Notes under the pieces: generated by a model
What the model saw: only the letters and a program-made list of their open reading frames with translations
Databases searched by the model: none
Told to the model about the DNA's origin: nothing
DNA from: Deltaproteobacteria bacterium
Lineage (GTDB): Bacteria; Desulfobacterota; Desulfobacteria; Desulfobacterales; SURF-15
Direction: 5' to 3'
Assembly: GCA_024644775.1 (NCBI GenBank)
Contig: JAHEHB010000183.1
Coordinates: forward strand, 4,541-10,007
Length of the DNA stretch: 5,467 nucleotides
Program-made: the position numbers and the translations under genes
In this document: positions 1-5,279 of the stretch, one piece after another
Numbering within the stretch: position 1 is the stretch's first letter
Layout: the number at the start of each line of letters is the position of its first letter

Positions 1-304
1 TTTTGAGAGACGGCTCGCTCAGGGAAAGATGAATTCCCCCAAAGACCTCGAAGCGGCAATTATCGAAGGAGCTGTGGAAAGAGTGCGTCCAAAGCTTATG
101 ACCGTCTGCACAACGTTGATAGGCCTTCTACCGGTCATGTTAGGAACTGAAACGGGATCCCAAGTGATGAAGCGGATTGCAGGGCCCATGGTGGGAGGGC
201 TCATCTCCTCAACGATTCTTACGTTAGTGATCATACCGGCAATATACTATATTTGGAAACGCCGGGAACTTCGGAAAATATGGTCCGAGCGATTAAGTGC
301 ATAA
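1..304 (+). CDS. CusA/CzcA-type heavy-metal RND efflux pump, C-terminal fragment
   Basis: This is the last 100 codons of an inner-membrane RND transporter that exports metal ions through a CusCBA/CzcCBA-type tripartite pump using proton motive force. The gene enters from the left edge (first complete codon at 2) and stops with TAA at 302-304. The fragment shows the typical end of the family: an EAAIIEGAVERVRPK segment, then the penultimate membrane helix with GLLPVMLGTETGSQVMKR, then RIAGPMVGG leading into the last helix (LTLVIIPAIYY) and a basic cytosolic tail. The segment matches my memory of CusA more closely than AcrB-type drug pumps. The metal-relay residues lie upstream of the window, so copper/silver versus zinc/cobalt/cadmium cannot be decided. 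The next gene starts 66 nt downstream on the same strand and is probably in the same operon. Confidence 0.9.
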   Translation, partial: FERRLAQGKMNSPKDLEAAIIEGAVERVRPKLMTVCTTLIGLLPVMLGTETGSQVMKRIAGPMVGGLISSTILTLVIIPAIYYIWKRRELRKIWSERLSA

Positions 305-370
305 ATAAGGAGTAATACCCAATAAATAAATATACCGAAACAAAGGGTAATAAAGAAAGGAGTTATAATC

Positions 371-793
371 ATGAAAAAATTCATGCTTCTAATGTTCATA
401 TCAATGGTTTTGTTTGCGTCTATCACTCTGCCGGTCTTCGCTTCCAGCAAAGGGGAGTCTATGGATCACTCCGGTCATGTGGGGGAGAAAATCCATGAAT
501 CGAACATACAGGGGTATCTTTTGGCTTATCATTTGCTCGATCTTCCCGGACGCGACGTGCGTCATTTGATGACATACATTGTGAATACAAACGGACAGGC
601 TATAACAAAAGCAAAAGTGGGGTACCTGGTTATCGGCCCGGATGGCGCTAAACAAAAAGTGATGGCCATGTCGATGAAGGAATCATTCGGTGGTGATGTG
701 AATTTTACGGCTAAAGGCATGTATACCATCAAAACAAAGGCGGTCATTGAAGATAAAAAATTACTCGATCGTTTTACATTCGAAGTAAAATGA
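371..793 (+). CDS. Small exported protein with His/Met-rich N-terminus, possible periplasmic metal-binding protein
   Basis: This encodes 140 residues. A strong ribosome site (AAAGGAG, about 356-362) precedes the ATG. Residues 1-24 form a Sec signal peptide: MKKF, a hydrophobic core, then VFA before SS, a good signal peptidase I site. The mature protein begins with a Met-Asp-His-Ser-Gly-His motif (about residues 31-36), a common periplasmic copper-binding style. The rest looks like a small beta-sandwich: HLMTYIVNTNGQAITKAKVGYLV, then GPDGAKQKVMAMSM, and an ending GMYTIKTKAVIEDKKLLDRFTFEV, resembling YtkA/FixH-like domains. It follows the metal efflux pump, so a role as a periplasmic metal-binding accessory is reasonable but inferred. 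No Cys is present in the mature part. It ends with TGA, and the TPR gene starts 9 nt later with its own ribosome site. Confidence 0.8.
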   Translation: MKKFMLLMFISMVLFASITLPVFASSKGESMDHSGHVGEKIHESNIQGYLLAYHLLDLPGRDVRHLMTYIVNTNGQAITKAKVGYLVIGPDGAKQKVMAMSMKESFGGDVNFTAKGMYTIKTKAVIEDKKLLDRFTFEVK

Positions 794-802
794 GGTGTTT
801 TG

Positions 803-2428
803 ATGAAGCGCCACCAAGCCGTTTGTATCATTCTTGTTTTATATTTAGTGATGGCTCTGATTTCCCATTCGAAAACCAGCGTCTCCATACCCGATAAAGA
901 TCTTAACCCCAAGCAGGCCATCACATTTTGGAATGAGGTAATTCTATTAGATCCGGCGGATGCAAGAGCCTTTAACAAGCGAGGCGTGGCTTACAAAAGC
1001 CTTGGCCGGTATCATCGCGCCATTGAGGATTATAATCAGGCTATCCGCCTGAATTCGAATTTTTCACAAGCTTTCTACAACCGTGGGATGGCCCACAAAC
1101 AGTTAGGTGAATATCAACATGCTTTGGAGGATTATAATAGTTCTATCCAGCTTGATCCAAATAATGCCCACGTCTATCGCCAACGGGGAGTGGTTTTTAA
1201 AAAACTCGGGCTCTATGAGCGCGCCATTCAGGATTATGATCAGGCCATCCGCTTAAAACCGGATTATGCCAAGGCCTACAATAACCGGGGAGCTGCTTAC
1301 AAAAAAACCGGGAAGTTTAAACGCGCCATCGAAGACTATAACCGGGCCATCCAATTAAATTCTGAAGATCCTATCTTTTTTAATAATCGGGGCGTTGCCT
1401 TGAAAAACTTAGGCTGGTACGAGCGCGCCGTTGGAGATTTTAACCAGGCCATACATCTCAATCCGAATAACGCTGCTTTCTTTAGCAATCGAGGAAACGT
1501 TTATGCAAAAATGAAACAATATTATCGGGCCATTGATGATTACAATCAGGCCATTCAATTCGATCCAACGAATGCAAGCACCTATAACAACCGGGGGGTG
1601 GTCTACAAAAAACTGGGAAAATATCACCAAGCCATCGAAGATTATAATAAGGCAATCCTTATAAATCCTGAAGATGCGGGAGCCTATTACAATCGGGGAA
1701 TTGTTCACAAAAATTTAGAAATGTTTCGACTTGCCATCGAAGATTTTGATCGAGCAATACGCCTGAATCCCAACACTGCCAGCTTCTATCGTAATCGGGG
1801 TGTTGCTTATAAAAAAATGGAACAGCACCGTCGCGCCATCGAAGATTATAACCATGCGATTCGTTTGAAACCGGATTATGACAAAGCTTACAATAATAGA
1901 GGGGTGGCCTATAAAAAGCTTGGTGAATACCAAAAGGCCCTTGAAGATTACAATCGGGCGATCCGATTGGAGCCGGGTAGCGCCTGGTATTATAACAATC
2001 GAGGCGTGACGTTTAAAAATTTAGATCGACCCACAGATGCTGTAAAAGATTTTAATCATGCCATTCGTTTAAATCCTGAAATTGCAACTTTTTACATCAA
2101 TCGCGGAGATGTTTATAAAAATTTCGGCCAGTACCAACTTGCTCTTAATGATTTTAGCCGTGCGATCGATCTTGAGCCTGAAAATGCACGGACCTATAAT
2201 AGTCGCGGAATTATATACAGAAATTTGGGTCAACCTGACAGGGCAATGGCGGATTTTAACCACGCTATTCATCTGGATTCCTCATATGCGGCGGCTTACA
2301 CCAACCGAGGAATTGGATATATTTCTGAAGGAGAATATGAGCGCGCTTGTAAAGATTTTAAAAAGGCATGTGAATTAAAAGATTGCTCATTTCTGGCGTG
2401 GGCCAAAAAAAATGGAGACTGCCAATAA
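803..2428 (+). CDS. Exported or membrane-anchored TPR-repeat protein (14 tandem TPRs)
   Basis: This encodes 541 residues from the ATG at 803. GAGG (792-795) lies 7 nt ahead, which fits this ATG better than the TTG at 800. Residues 2-21 (KRHQAV then a hydrophobic run CIILVLYLVMALI) form a signal peptide or anchor, so the protein probably faces the periplasm. From residue 58 onward there are 14 uninterrupted 34-residue tetratricopeptide repeats without insertions, typified by NNRGVAYKKLG...AIEDYNRAIRLNP, preceded by a half repeat (AITFWNEVILLDPADARAF). The final repeat and tail carry four Cys (ACKDFKKACELKDC and a terminal GDCQ), a tail form I associate with deltaproteobacterial TPR proteins. 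TPR solenoids are protein-binding scaffolds; no enzyme domain is present. Its partner is unknown, and its position between metal-handling genes is the only hint. It ends with TAA. Confidence 0.93.
   Translation: MKRHQAVCIILVLYLVMALISHSKTSVSIPDKDLNPKQAITFWNEVILLDPADARAFNKRGVAYKSLGRYHRAIEDYNQAIRLNSNFSQAFYNRGMAHKQLGEYQHALEDYNSSIQLDPNNAHVYRQRGVVFKKLGLYERAIQDYDQAIRLKPDYAKAYNNRGAAYKKTGKFKRAIEDYNRAIQLNSEDPIFFNNRGVALKNLGWYERAVGDFNQAIHLNPNNAAFFSNRGNVYAKMKQYYRAIDDYNQAIQFDPTNASTYNNRGVVYKKLGKYHQAIEDYNKAILINPEDAGAYYNRGIVHKNLEMFRLAIEDFDRAIRLNPNTASFYRNRGVAYKKMEQHRRAIEDYNHAIRLKPDYDKAYNNRGVAYKKLGEYQKALEDYNRAIRLEPGSAWYYNNRGVTFKNLDRPTDAVKDFNHAIRLNPEIATFYINRGDVYKNFGQYQLALNDFSRAIDLEPENARTYNSRGIIYRNLGQPDRAMADFNHAIHLDSSYAAAYTNRGIGYISEGEYERACKDFKKACELKDCSFLAWAKKNGDCQ
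974..2401 (+). repeat. Tandem 102-bp coding repeat, 14 units (TPR array)
   Basis: Fourteen in-frame units of exactly 102 bp begin at 974, with the fourteenth at 2300. Each encodes one TPR with the x-N-R-G start. The DNA copies have diverged in codon choice (for example GAGGATTATAA against GAAGACTATAA), so this is an old array under protein-level selection. At protein level, units six apart share idiosyncratic words: LKPDYxKAYNNRG at the end of units 3 and 9, NRGxxHK in units 2 and 8, NRGxVY in units 6 and 12. This suggests a past duplication of a six-TPR block. Confidence 0.9.
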
Positions 2429-2461
2429 TGCGGCAAAAATTCGGATAATTAGGAGTGATTT

Positions 2462-2704
2462 ATGGAGTTTGAACGCTATTACATTGATCTATTGGAAATG
2501 CTGAATTCTCTTTGTAAGAAAATTGCAGCTGGAACATACGAACAATCGGATGTTGACAAGCTGTTCGATCTCGCAAAAACTCAAAAATATCCAGGGATTT
2601 TTTCGGAACTGGCTGAATCGTTCGGTATGATGATGGTCAAAGTTGAAGCAAGAGAATTTCAGCTAAAGCAAACCATCGAGGAGTTAGAGAAAGCCAAGAA
2701 TTAA
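2462..2704 (+). CDS. Small helical/coiled-coil protein resembling a sensor-protein linker
   Basis: This encodes 80 residues from an ATG preceded by AGGAGT (2451-2456), ending in TAA. It is almost entirely helical by composition. An N-terminal part with one Cys (LLEMLNSLCKKIAAG) is followed by a segment (FSELAESFGMMMVKVEAREF, then LKQTIEELEKAKN) that resembles the coiled-coil linker I recall just before PAS, histidine-kinase, cyclase or GGDEF domains in deltaproteobacterial signalling proteins. Here the protein stops exactly where such a linker would run on, and the DNA after it (2705-2850) shows no output domain. It could be a genuine stand-alone small protein or the remnant of a longer signalling gene. 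The good ribosome site and intact frame favour expression. I do not assign a function. Confidence 0.65.
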   Translation: MEFERYYIDLLEMLNSLCKKIAAGTYEQSDVDKLFDLAKTQKYPGIFSELAESFGMMMVKVEAREFQLKQTIEELEKAKN

Positions 2705-2725
2705 ATAAAGTAAAATGGTAGGTCA

Positions 2726-2763
2726 CGGCAGTACCGAACCCTTGATATATTCAAGGAATGCCG
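2726..2763. repeat. Inverted repeat in the leader of the CopZ-like gene
   Basis: A perfect 6-bp palindrome, CCTTGA at 2740-2745 and TCAAGG at 2751-2756 around a TATAT spacer, lies inside a second pair of arms, CGGCA at 2726-2730 and TGCCG at 2759-2763. It lies in the gap between the 80-residue gene and the CopZ-like gene. It could be an operator for a dimeric regulator or an RNA hairpin. No T-run follows, so it is not a standard terminator. No convincing -35/-10 pair could be found around it. Confidence 0.35.
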
Positions 2764-2854
2764 GGCTGTAGAGGGATCGGCAAAGAAGAATTTGAGTAAT
2801 GAAAACAGGCTTTCGAAAAAGAAGATATATACCGCGAAGAGGAGCCCTATACTG

Positions 2855-3082
2855 ATGACTCATCCGATATGCTATTGTTTTGGATATTCCCGTAAGGACA
2901 TCATAGAGGATTATATGAAAAACGGACGGTCCTCCATTATGGGAAAAATATTAAAGGAAAAAAAATTTGACAGATGCCAATGTGCAGTCAAAAATCCAAA
3001 AGGTAGGTGATGTTTGCCGGATGTTCGCCAGGTGGTGGATACGCTAAAACATCGTAATTTTTCGCAAAAACATTCGCAATAA
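2855..3082 (+). CDS. CopZ/BFD-like [2Fe-2S] protein, predicted selenoprotein (in-frame TGA at 3008-3010 read as Sec)
   Basis: Read through the TGA, this is 75 residues ending at TAA (3080-3082). The ATG at 2855 has GAGGAG (2839-2844) upstream with 10-nt spacing; a TTG at 2792 in the same frame has no good site. The sequence has the hallmark of the CopZ/BFD-type [2Fe-2S] domain: PICYCFGYSRKDI (Cys6, Cys8), a GRSSIMGKI segment, then CQC (Cys41, Cys43), then NPKGR followed by the TGA and Cys53. In relatives as I recall them this last motif reads NPxGxCCL, so the TGA replaces the first Cys of that pair. After the TGA the frame continues with CLPDVRQVVDTLK, again like the family, which argues against a true stop. 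CopZ delivers copper and its N-terminal half binds zinc and a [2Fe-2S] cluster. This copy lacks both the zinc-binding start and the heavy-metal-associated (HMA) domain, so its task may be electron transfer or redox sensing. It lies 84 nt before the rhodanese-DsbD gene. Confidence 0.8.
3008..3010 (+). other. Predicted selenocysteine codon (TGA), residue 52 of the CopZ-like protein
   Basis: The TGA follows the NPKGR codons and is followed directly by a Cys codon. The same frame then stays open for 23 codons with family-like sequence before TAA. A SECIS-like hairpin begins 11 nt downstream. Confidence 0.78.
3022..3041 (+). promoter_or_regulatory. Predicted bacterial SECIS element for the CopZ-like gene
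   Basis: Eight consecutive base pairs (3022-3029 with 3034-3041, three of them G-U) close the four-base loop AGGU at 3030-3033. The loop begins 19 nt after the TGA. Bacterial SECIS hairpins have a small apical loop with G in its first two positions, roughly 16-37 nt after the UGA; the fdhF element of E. coli also has AGGU at this point. The fold was done by eye, without energy calculation. Confidence 0.6.
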
Positions 3083-3166
3083 AACACGGTATCTCCTCTA
3101 TTTTTTATATTCTTCGTTTGCTATCATTTGAATGTATCAGAATCAACAAAACTGAGAGAGCAAATT

Positions 3167-4921
3167 ATGAGAGGGTTTAGGACTGTCGGTTTGGCCCTAT
3201 TGGCCGTAATTCTCACAATGGGAGCACTGTGGCTTGCCAACCGCAAAGTCATGCCCCAAAAAGCTACCTGGGATGATGTTCTGAACGAAGCCAAAATCGG
3301 CGGCTACAAACTGATTAATACGGATGAATTGTGGAAACGATATAAAACAGATCCTAATAATCTGCTGCTTGTGGATACGCGACAGGAGTGGGAGTATCGA
3401 ACCGGTCATATCAATGGTGCTGTTAATTTCCCCATAGAACCCACCGGATGGTCCAGGTGGCGCAAAAAAGGTGCGCTCAGGAAAATAATGGGGCCGAACA
3501 AAGATCGTTTCATTGTCTTTTACTGAGCGGGGCTCGCATGAGTTCGCAGCGACTCGGCGGCCCGGGTGGCCGTGTCACTGGGTTATACAAATGTCTTTCG
3601 CAATCCTAAGGGATTTCCGGCATGGAACGCTCGAGGACTCCCTGTCGCCCAAATCCCAGCGGGATTATCCGGAACCGACAATCCGCTGGAAACATTTGGA
3701 TCCTTACGTGGCTTGGCCATAATTTGGACGCTGATGGGAATATTTGCCGGTGGGATGGCCCTAAATTTGACCCCTTGTGTCTATCCGCTGATACCCATCA
3801 CCGTTTCCTACTTCAGCGGGAGGAGTGGGAGGAAAAAGATCGAACTTTTCGGTCACGGAGTCTGTTATATCGGCGGACTCTCAGTCACAAATTCTGTGAT
3901 TGGCGTGGTTGCCGCCTTGACCGGAGGTCTCATGGGCGCCATGCTGCAGAATCCCATGGTGCTTGCCATGGTTTCAGCCATATTACTTTTTTTTGCCACA
4001 AGCCTTTTTGGTTTTTGGGAATTGCAACTGCCACACAGACTGATCCAAGCTGCTTCCAAACCGTACACCGGCTATTTTGGCAGCATTTTTATGGGCGTTA
4101 CCCTTGGGGTGGTGGCCGCCCCTTGCATCGGCCCATTCGTTTTGGGTTTGCTCACCTGGGTGGCAAGTATCGGCAACCCCTATATGGGTTTCTTAATCTT
4201 CTTTACCCTGAGCCTCGGCCTGGGCTTACCGCTGTTTTTTTTGGCCATTTTCTCAGGAAAAATCGATAAATTGCCCCGTTCCGGGGAGTGGATGCTCTGG
4301 GTGCGTAAACTCATGGGCTGGGTACTGGTAGGCATGGCCGCCTATTTTTTCCGACCGATTTTGCCCAAATCAGCCGGTATTTTTCTATTAGCAGTCGTGG
4401 CTTTAGGCGCAGGGCTGCATCTCGGGTGGATTGACAGGACCAAGGCTGTTTTTCGCAGTTTTGCCTGGTTAAAAGCTATTGCTGGTGTTACAGGGCTGGT
4501 AACAGCAACCTATATTGCCGGCTCATTTGCACTCAGCGGTCCCGGAGTAGAATGGGAAACCTATTCGGAGCAGTTAGTATCCGAGGCGGTTGAACAGCAA
4601 AAACCGGTAATCATCGATTTTACCGCTGCCTGGTGCGCCCCCTGCCGTGAGCTGGAGGAGGTTACGTTTCATGATCCCAAAATCGTTAAACAAACAGGGC
4701 AAAATTTTGTTATGATCAAGGTAGATCTTACCCGCAAGGGAAATCCAATACATGACCGCCTGTTAAAAAAATATGATGTCAAGGGGGTACCAACCATCGT
4801 GTTTCTGAATCCCCAGGGCGAAGAGCGACGGGATCTGCGATTGGTAGATTTTCTGCCAGCCGATCAATTTTTAGTACGAATGGCAGTAATTAAACGTCTC
4901 GAAAATTTTACAAGCAATTGA
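3167..4921 (+). CDS. Rhodanese-DsbD fusion, predicted selenoprotein with two Sec residues (TGA at 3524 and 3539)
   Basis: This is 584 residues when both in-frame TGAs are read as Sec. The ATG at 3167 has GAGAGAG 6 nt upstream; a TTG at 3128 has no such site. Residues 6-24 are a signal anchor. Residues about 40-160 form a rhodanese domain: LLLVDTRQEWEYRTGHINGA (about 67-86), then FIVFY, Sec120 at the catalytic Cys position, AGLA, Sec125, VRSDSAAR, and the closing KGFPAW near 153. Residues about 183-456 are the DsbD/CcdA-type membrane domain with both transmembrane Cys (LTPCVYP, Cys204; AAPCIGP, Cys320). Residues about 465-580 are a thioredoxin-like domain with WCAPC (Cys490, Cys493) and cis-Pro GVPT (Pro542). 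DsbD carries electrons from cytoplasmic thioredoxin to periplasmic thiols. Here the usual N-terminal alpha domain is replaced by a periplasmic rhodanese, presumably the electron or sulfur acceptor. The final TGA (4919-4921) is a true stop. Taken literally, the TGAs would leave a headless rhodanese and a DsbD starting at GTG 3566 in mid-domain. Confidence 0.85.
3524..3526 (+). other. Predicted selenocysteine codon (TGA), residue 120, rhodanese catalytic position
   Basis: The TGA directly follows the beta strand FIVFY, where rhodaneses carry their persulfide-forming Cys. The frame continues with AGLA and conserved rhodanese sequence through LGYTNVFRNPKGFPAW. Trp in this gene is encoded by TGG, so TGA is not being used for Trp. 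Confidence 0.85.
3530..3563 (+). promoter_or_regulatory. Predicted SECIS element 1 of the rhodanese-DsbD gene
   Basis: A strong extended hairpin: 3530-3532 pairs with 3561-3563, 3534-3537 with 3557-3560, and 3539-3544 with 3551-3556. That is 13 pairs with single-base bulges at C3533 and A3538. The apical loop CGCAGC (3545-3550) begins 18 nt after the first TGA and has G as its second base. The second TGA lies inside the left arm. Folded by eye. Confidence 0.6.
3539..3541 (+). other. Predicted selenocysteine codon (TGA), residue 125 of the rhodanese-DsbD fusion
   Basis: This is the second in-frame TGA, five codons after the first, giving Sec-x4-Sec. In the Y-C-x-G-x-x-C-x-x-S type of rhodanese that I recall, a Cys occupies this position. 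The frame continues uninterrupted for 459 codons to the TGA at 4919. Confidence 0.8.
3557..3573 (+). promoter_or_regulatory. Predicted SECIS element 2 of the rhodanese-DsbD gene
   Basis: Six pairs (3557-3562 with 3568-3573, mostly G-C, one G-U) close the loop CGGGU at 3563-3567. The loop begins 21 nt after the second TGA and has G as its second base. It shares bases 3557-3563 with element 1, so the two hairpins cannot form at once. Confidence 0.5.
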
Positions 4922-4990
4922 TTTTATATTTTTTTCGAATATTCCAATTGAAATATATCCCCGTGTTCAAAAATAAAACGATTTTCAAAA

Positions 4991-5023
4991 GGAGGCAGAA
5001 GGCGTTTTTTCCCCTCTGCCTCC
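4991..5023 (-). terminator. Rho-independent-type hairpin between convergent genes, best fit to the minus strand
   Basis: A perfect 9-bp stem, GGAGGCAGA at 4991-4999 and TCTGCCTCC at 5015-5023, closes a 15-base loop. Read on the minus strand the stem is followed directly by TTTT and further T-rich sequence, so it should end transcription of the small Cys-rich gene that stops at 5050. On the plus strand the stem is followed by CCCATG rather than a T-run, so it is a poorer terminator for the rhodanese-DsbD gene. Confidence 0.7.
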
Positions 5024-5049
5024 CCCATGCTTACCCGACCACCGTCACC

Positions 5050-5166
5050 CTATTTAGATTTCATGGACTTTCTGGCAGTCTTTTTTTCCGCTTTCGAAGT
5101 TTTGGCATTGTTCCCTTTCGGCTGTGTGATACAACCGCAGCCACAGTTACCTTTCCTTTCAGTCAT
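5050..5166 (-). CDS. Small Cys-cluster protein (38 aa), possible metal-binding peptide
   Basis: This encodes 38 residues, MTERKGNCGCGC followed by a Lys/Ser-rich basic tail. The start is set by a near-perfect Shine-Dalgarno sequence, AGGAGGTGAT on the minus strand (5171-5180), just ahead of the ATG at 5166-5164. The frame stays open upstream to a start at 5253, but that extension ignores the ribosome site. Three Cys in a Cys-Gly-Cys-Gly-Cys arrangement could bind a metal ion or cluster; the tail has 10 Lys and little predicted structure. I do not recognise a named family, although short CGCGC proteins of this kind seem familiar from deltaproteobacteria. The TAG stop (5052-5050) is followed by the hairpin at 4991-5023. 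Another Cys-cluster gene lies upstream on the same strand. Confidence 0.7.
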   Translation of the reverse strand: MTERKGNCGCGCITQPKGNNAKTSKAEKKTARKSMKSK

Positions 5167-5170
5167 TTTT

Positions 5171-5180
5171 ATCACCTCCT
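5171..5180 (-). promoter_or_regulatory. Near-perfect Shine-Dalgarno site of the 38-aa gene
   Basis: On the minus strand this reads AGGAGGTGAT, almost the full anti-16S complement, four bases before the ATG at 5166. It fixes the short start and predicts strong translation. Confidence 0.8.
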
Positions 5181-5279
5181 TTCTAACGATTCCTTTTATG
5201 AACCGGAATTCCATTTTACCGATAAAAAACAAAATTTTTAGGTAAATAAGCAAATACTTAAAAACTTGCTAAAAAAAAT

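Noticed and set aside
791..793. TGA between the exported protein and the TPR gene, also in the same frame, as a fourth Sec codon
   Set aside because: The first protein is complete at this point. The next gene has its own ribosome site and signal sequence 9 nt later, and no family Cys is expected here.
800..802. TTG start for the TPR protein
   Set aside because: The adjacent ATG at 803 has better spacing from GAGG and needs no alternative start codon.
974..2401. CRISPR-like or satellite array
   Set aside because: The 102-bp units are coding, in frame, diverged at codon level, and have no unique spacers.
3128..3166. TTG start 13 codons upstream for the rhodanese-DsbD gene
   Set aside because: No Shine-Dalgarno sequence precedes it; the ATG at 3167 has GAGAGAG at proper distance and leads directly into the signal anchor.
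3524..3541. Pseudogene, frameshift or sequencing error
   Set aside because: There is no frameshift. The only interruptions are TGA, one at the rhodanese catalytic Cys position and one at a position Cys in the rhodanese type I recall; the rest of the gene is intact, and the neighbouring gene shows the same pattern.
3524..3541. Genome-wide reassignment of TGA to Trp or Gly
   Set aside because: Trp is encoded by TGG throughout, Gly by GGN, and TGA serves as the normal stop at 793 and 4921.
3622..4269. 215-codon plus-strand open frame overlapping the membrane domain
   Set aside because: It is out of frame with the DsbD sequence, rich in Arg, His and Pro without domain character, and is a shadow of the real gene.
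3566..4921. Independent DsbD gene starting at GTG 3566
   Set aside because: This start lies inside the rhodanese domain and in the same frame as the upstream half, with no ribosome site. Residues after it (AVSLGYTNVFRNPKGFPAW) are the end of the rhodanese fold.
4919..4921. Final TGA as another Sec codon
   Set aside because: The thioredoxin domain is complete and the following AT-rich codons show no protein-like continuation.
4918..5245. Plus-strand open frames after the rhodanese-DsbD gene
   Set aside because: They have no ribosome site, run through the terminator hairpin and lie antisense to the better supported 38-residue gene.
5167..5253. N-terminal extension of the 38-residue protein to 5253
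   Set aside because: It would place the near-perfect ribosome site inside the coding sequence; the extension has no recognisable character.
5249..5270. AGCAA/TTGCT hairpin as terminator for the right-edge minus-strand gene
   Set aside because: Only five mostly A-T-rich pairs with a large loop and no clean T-run; too weak to call.
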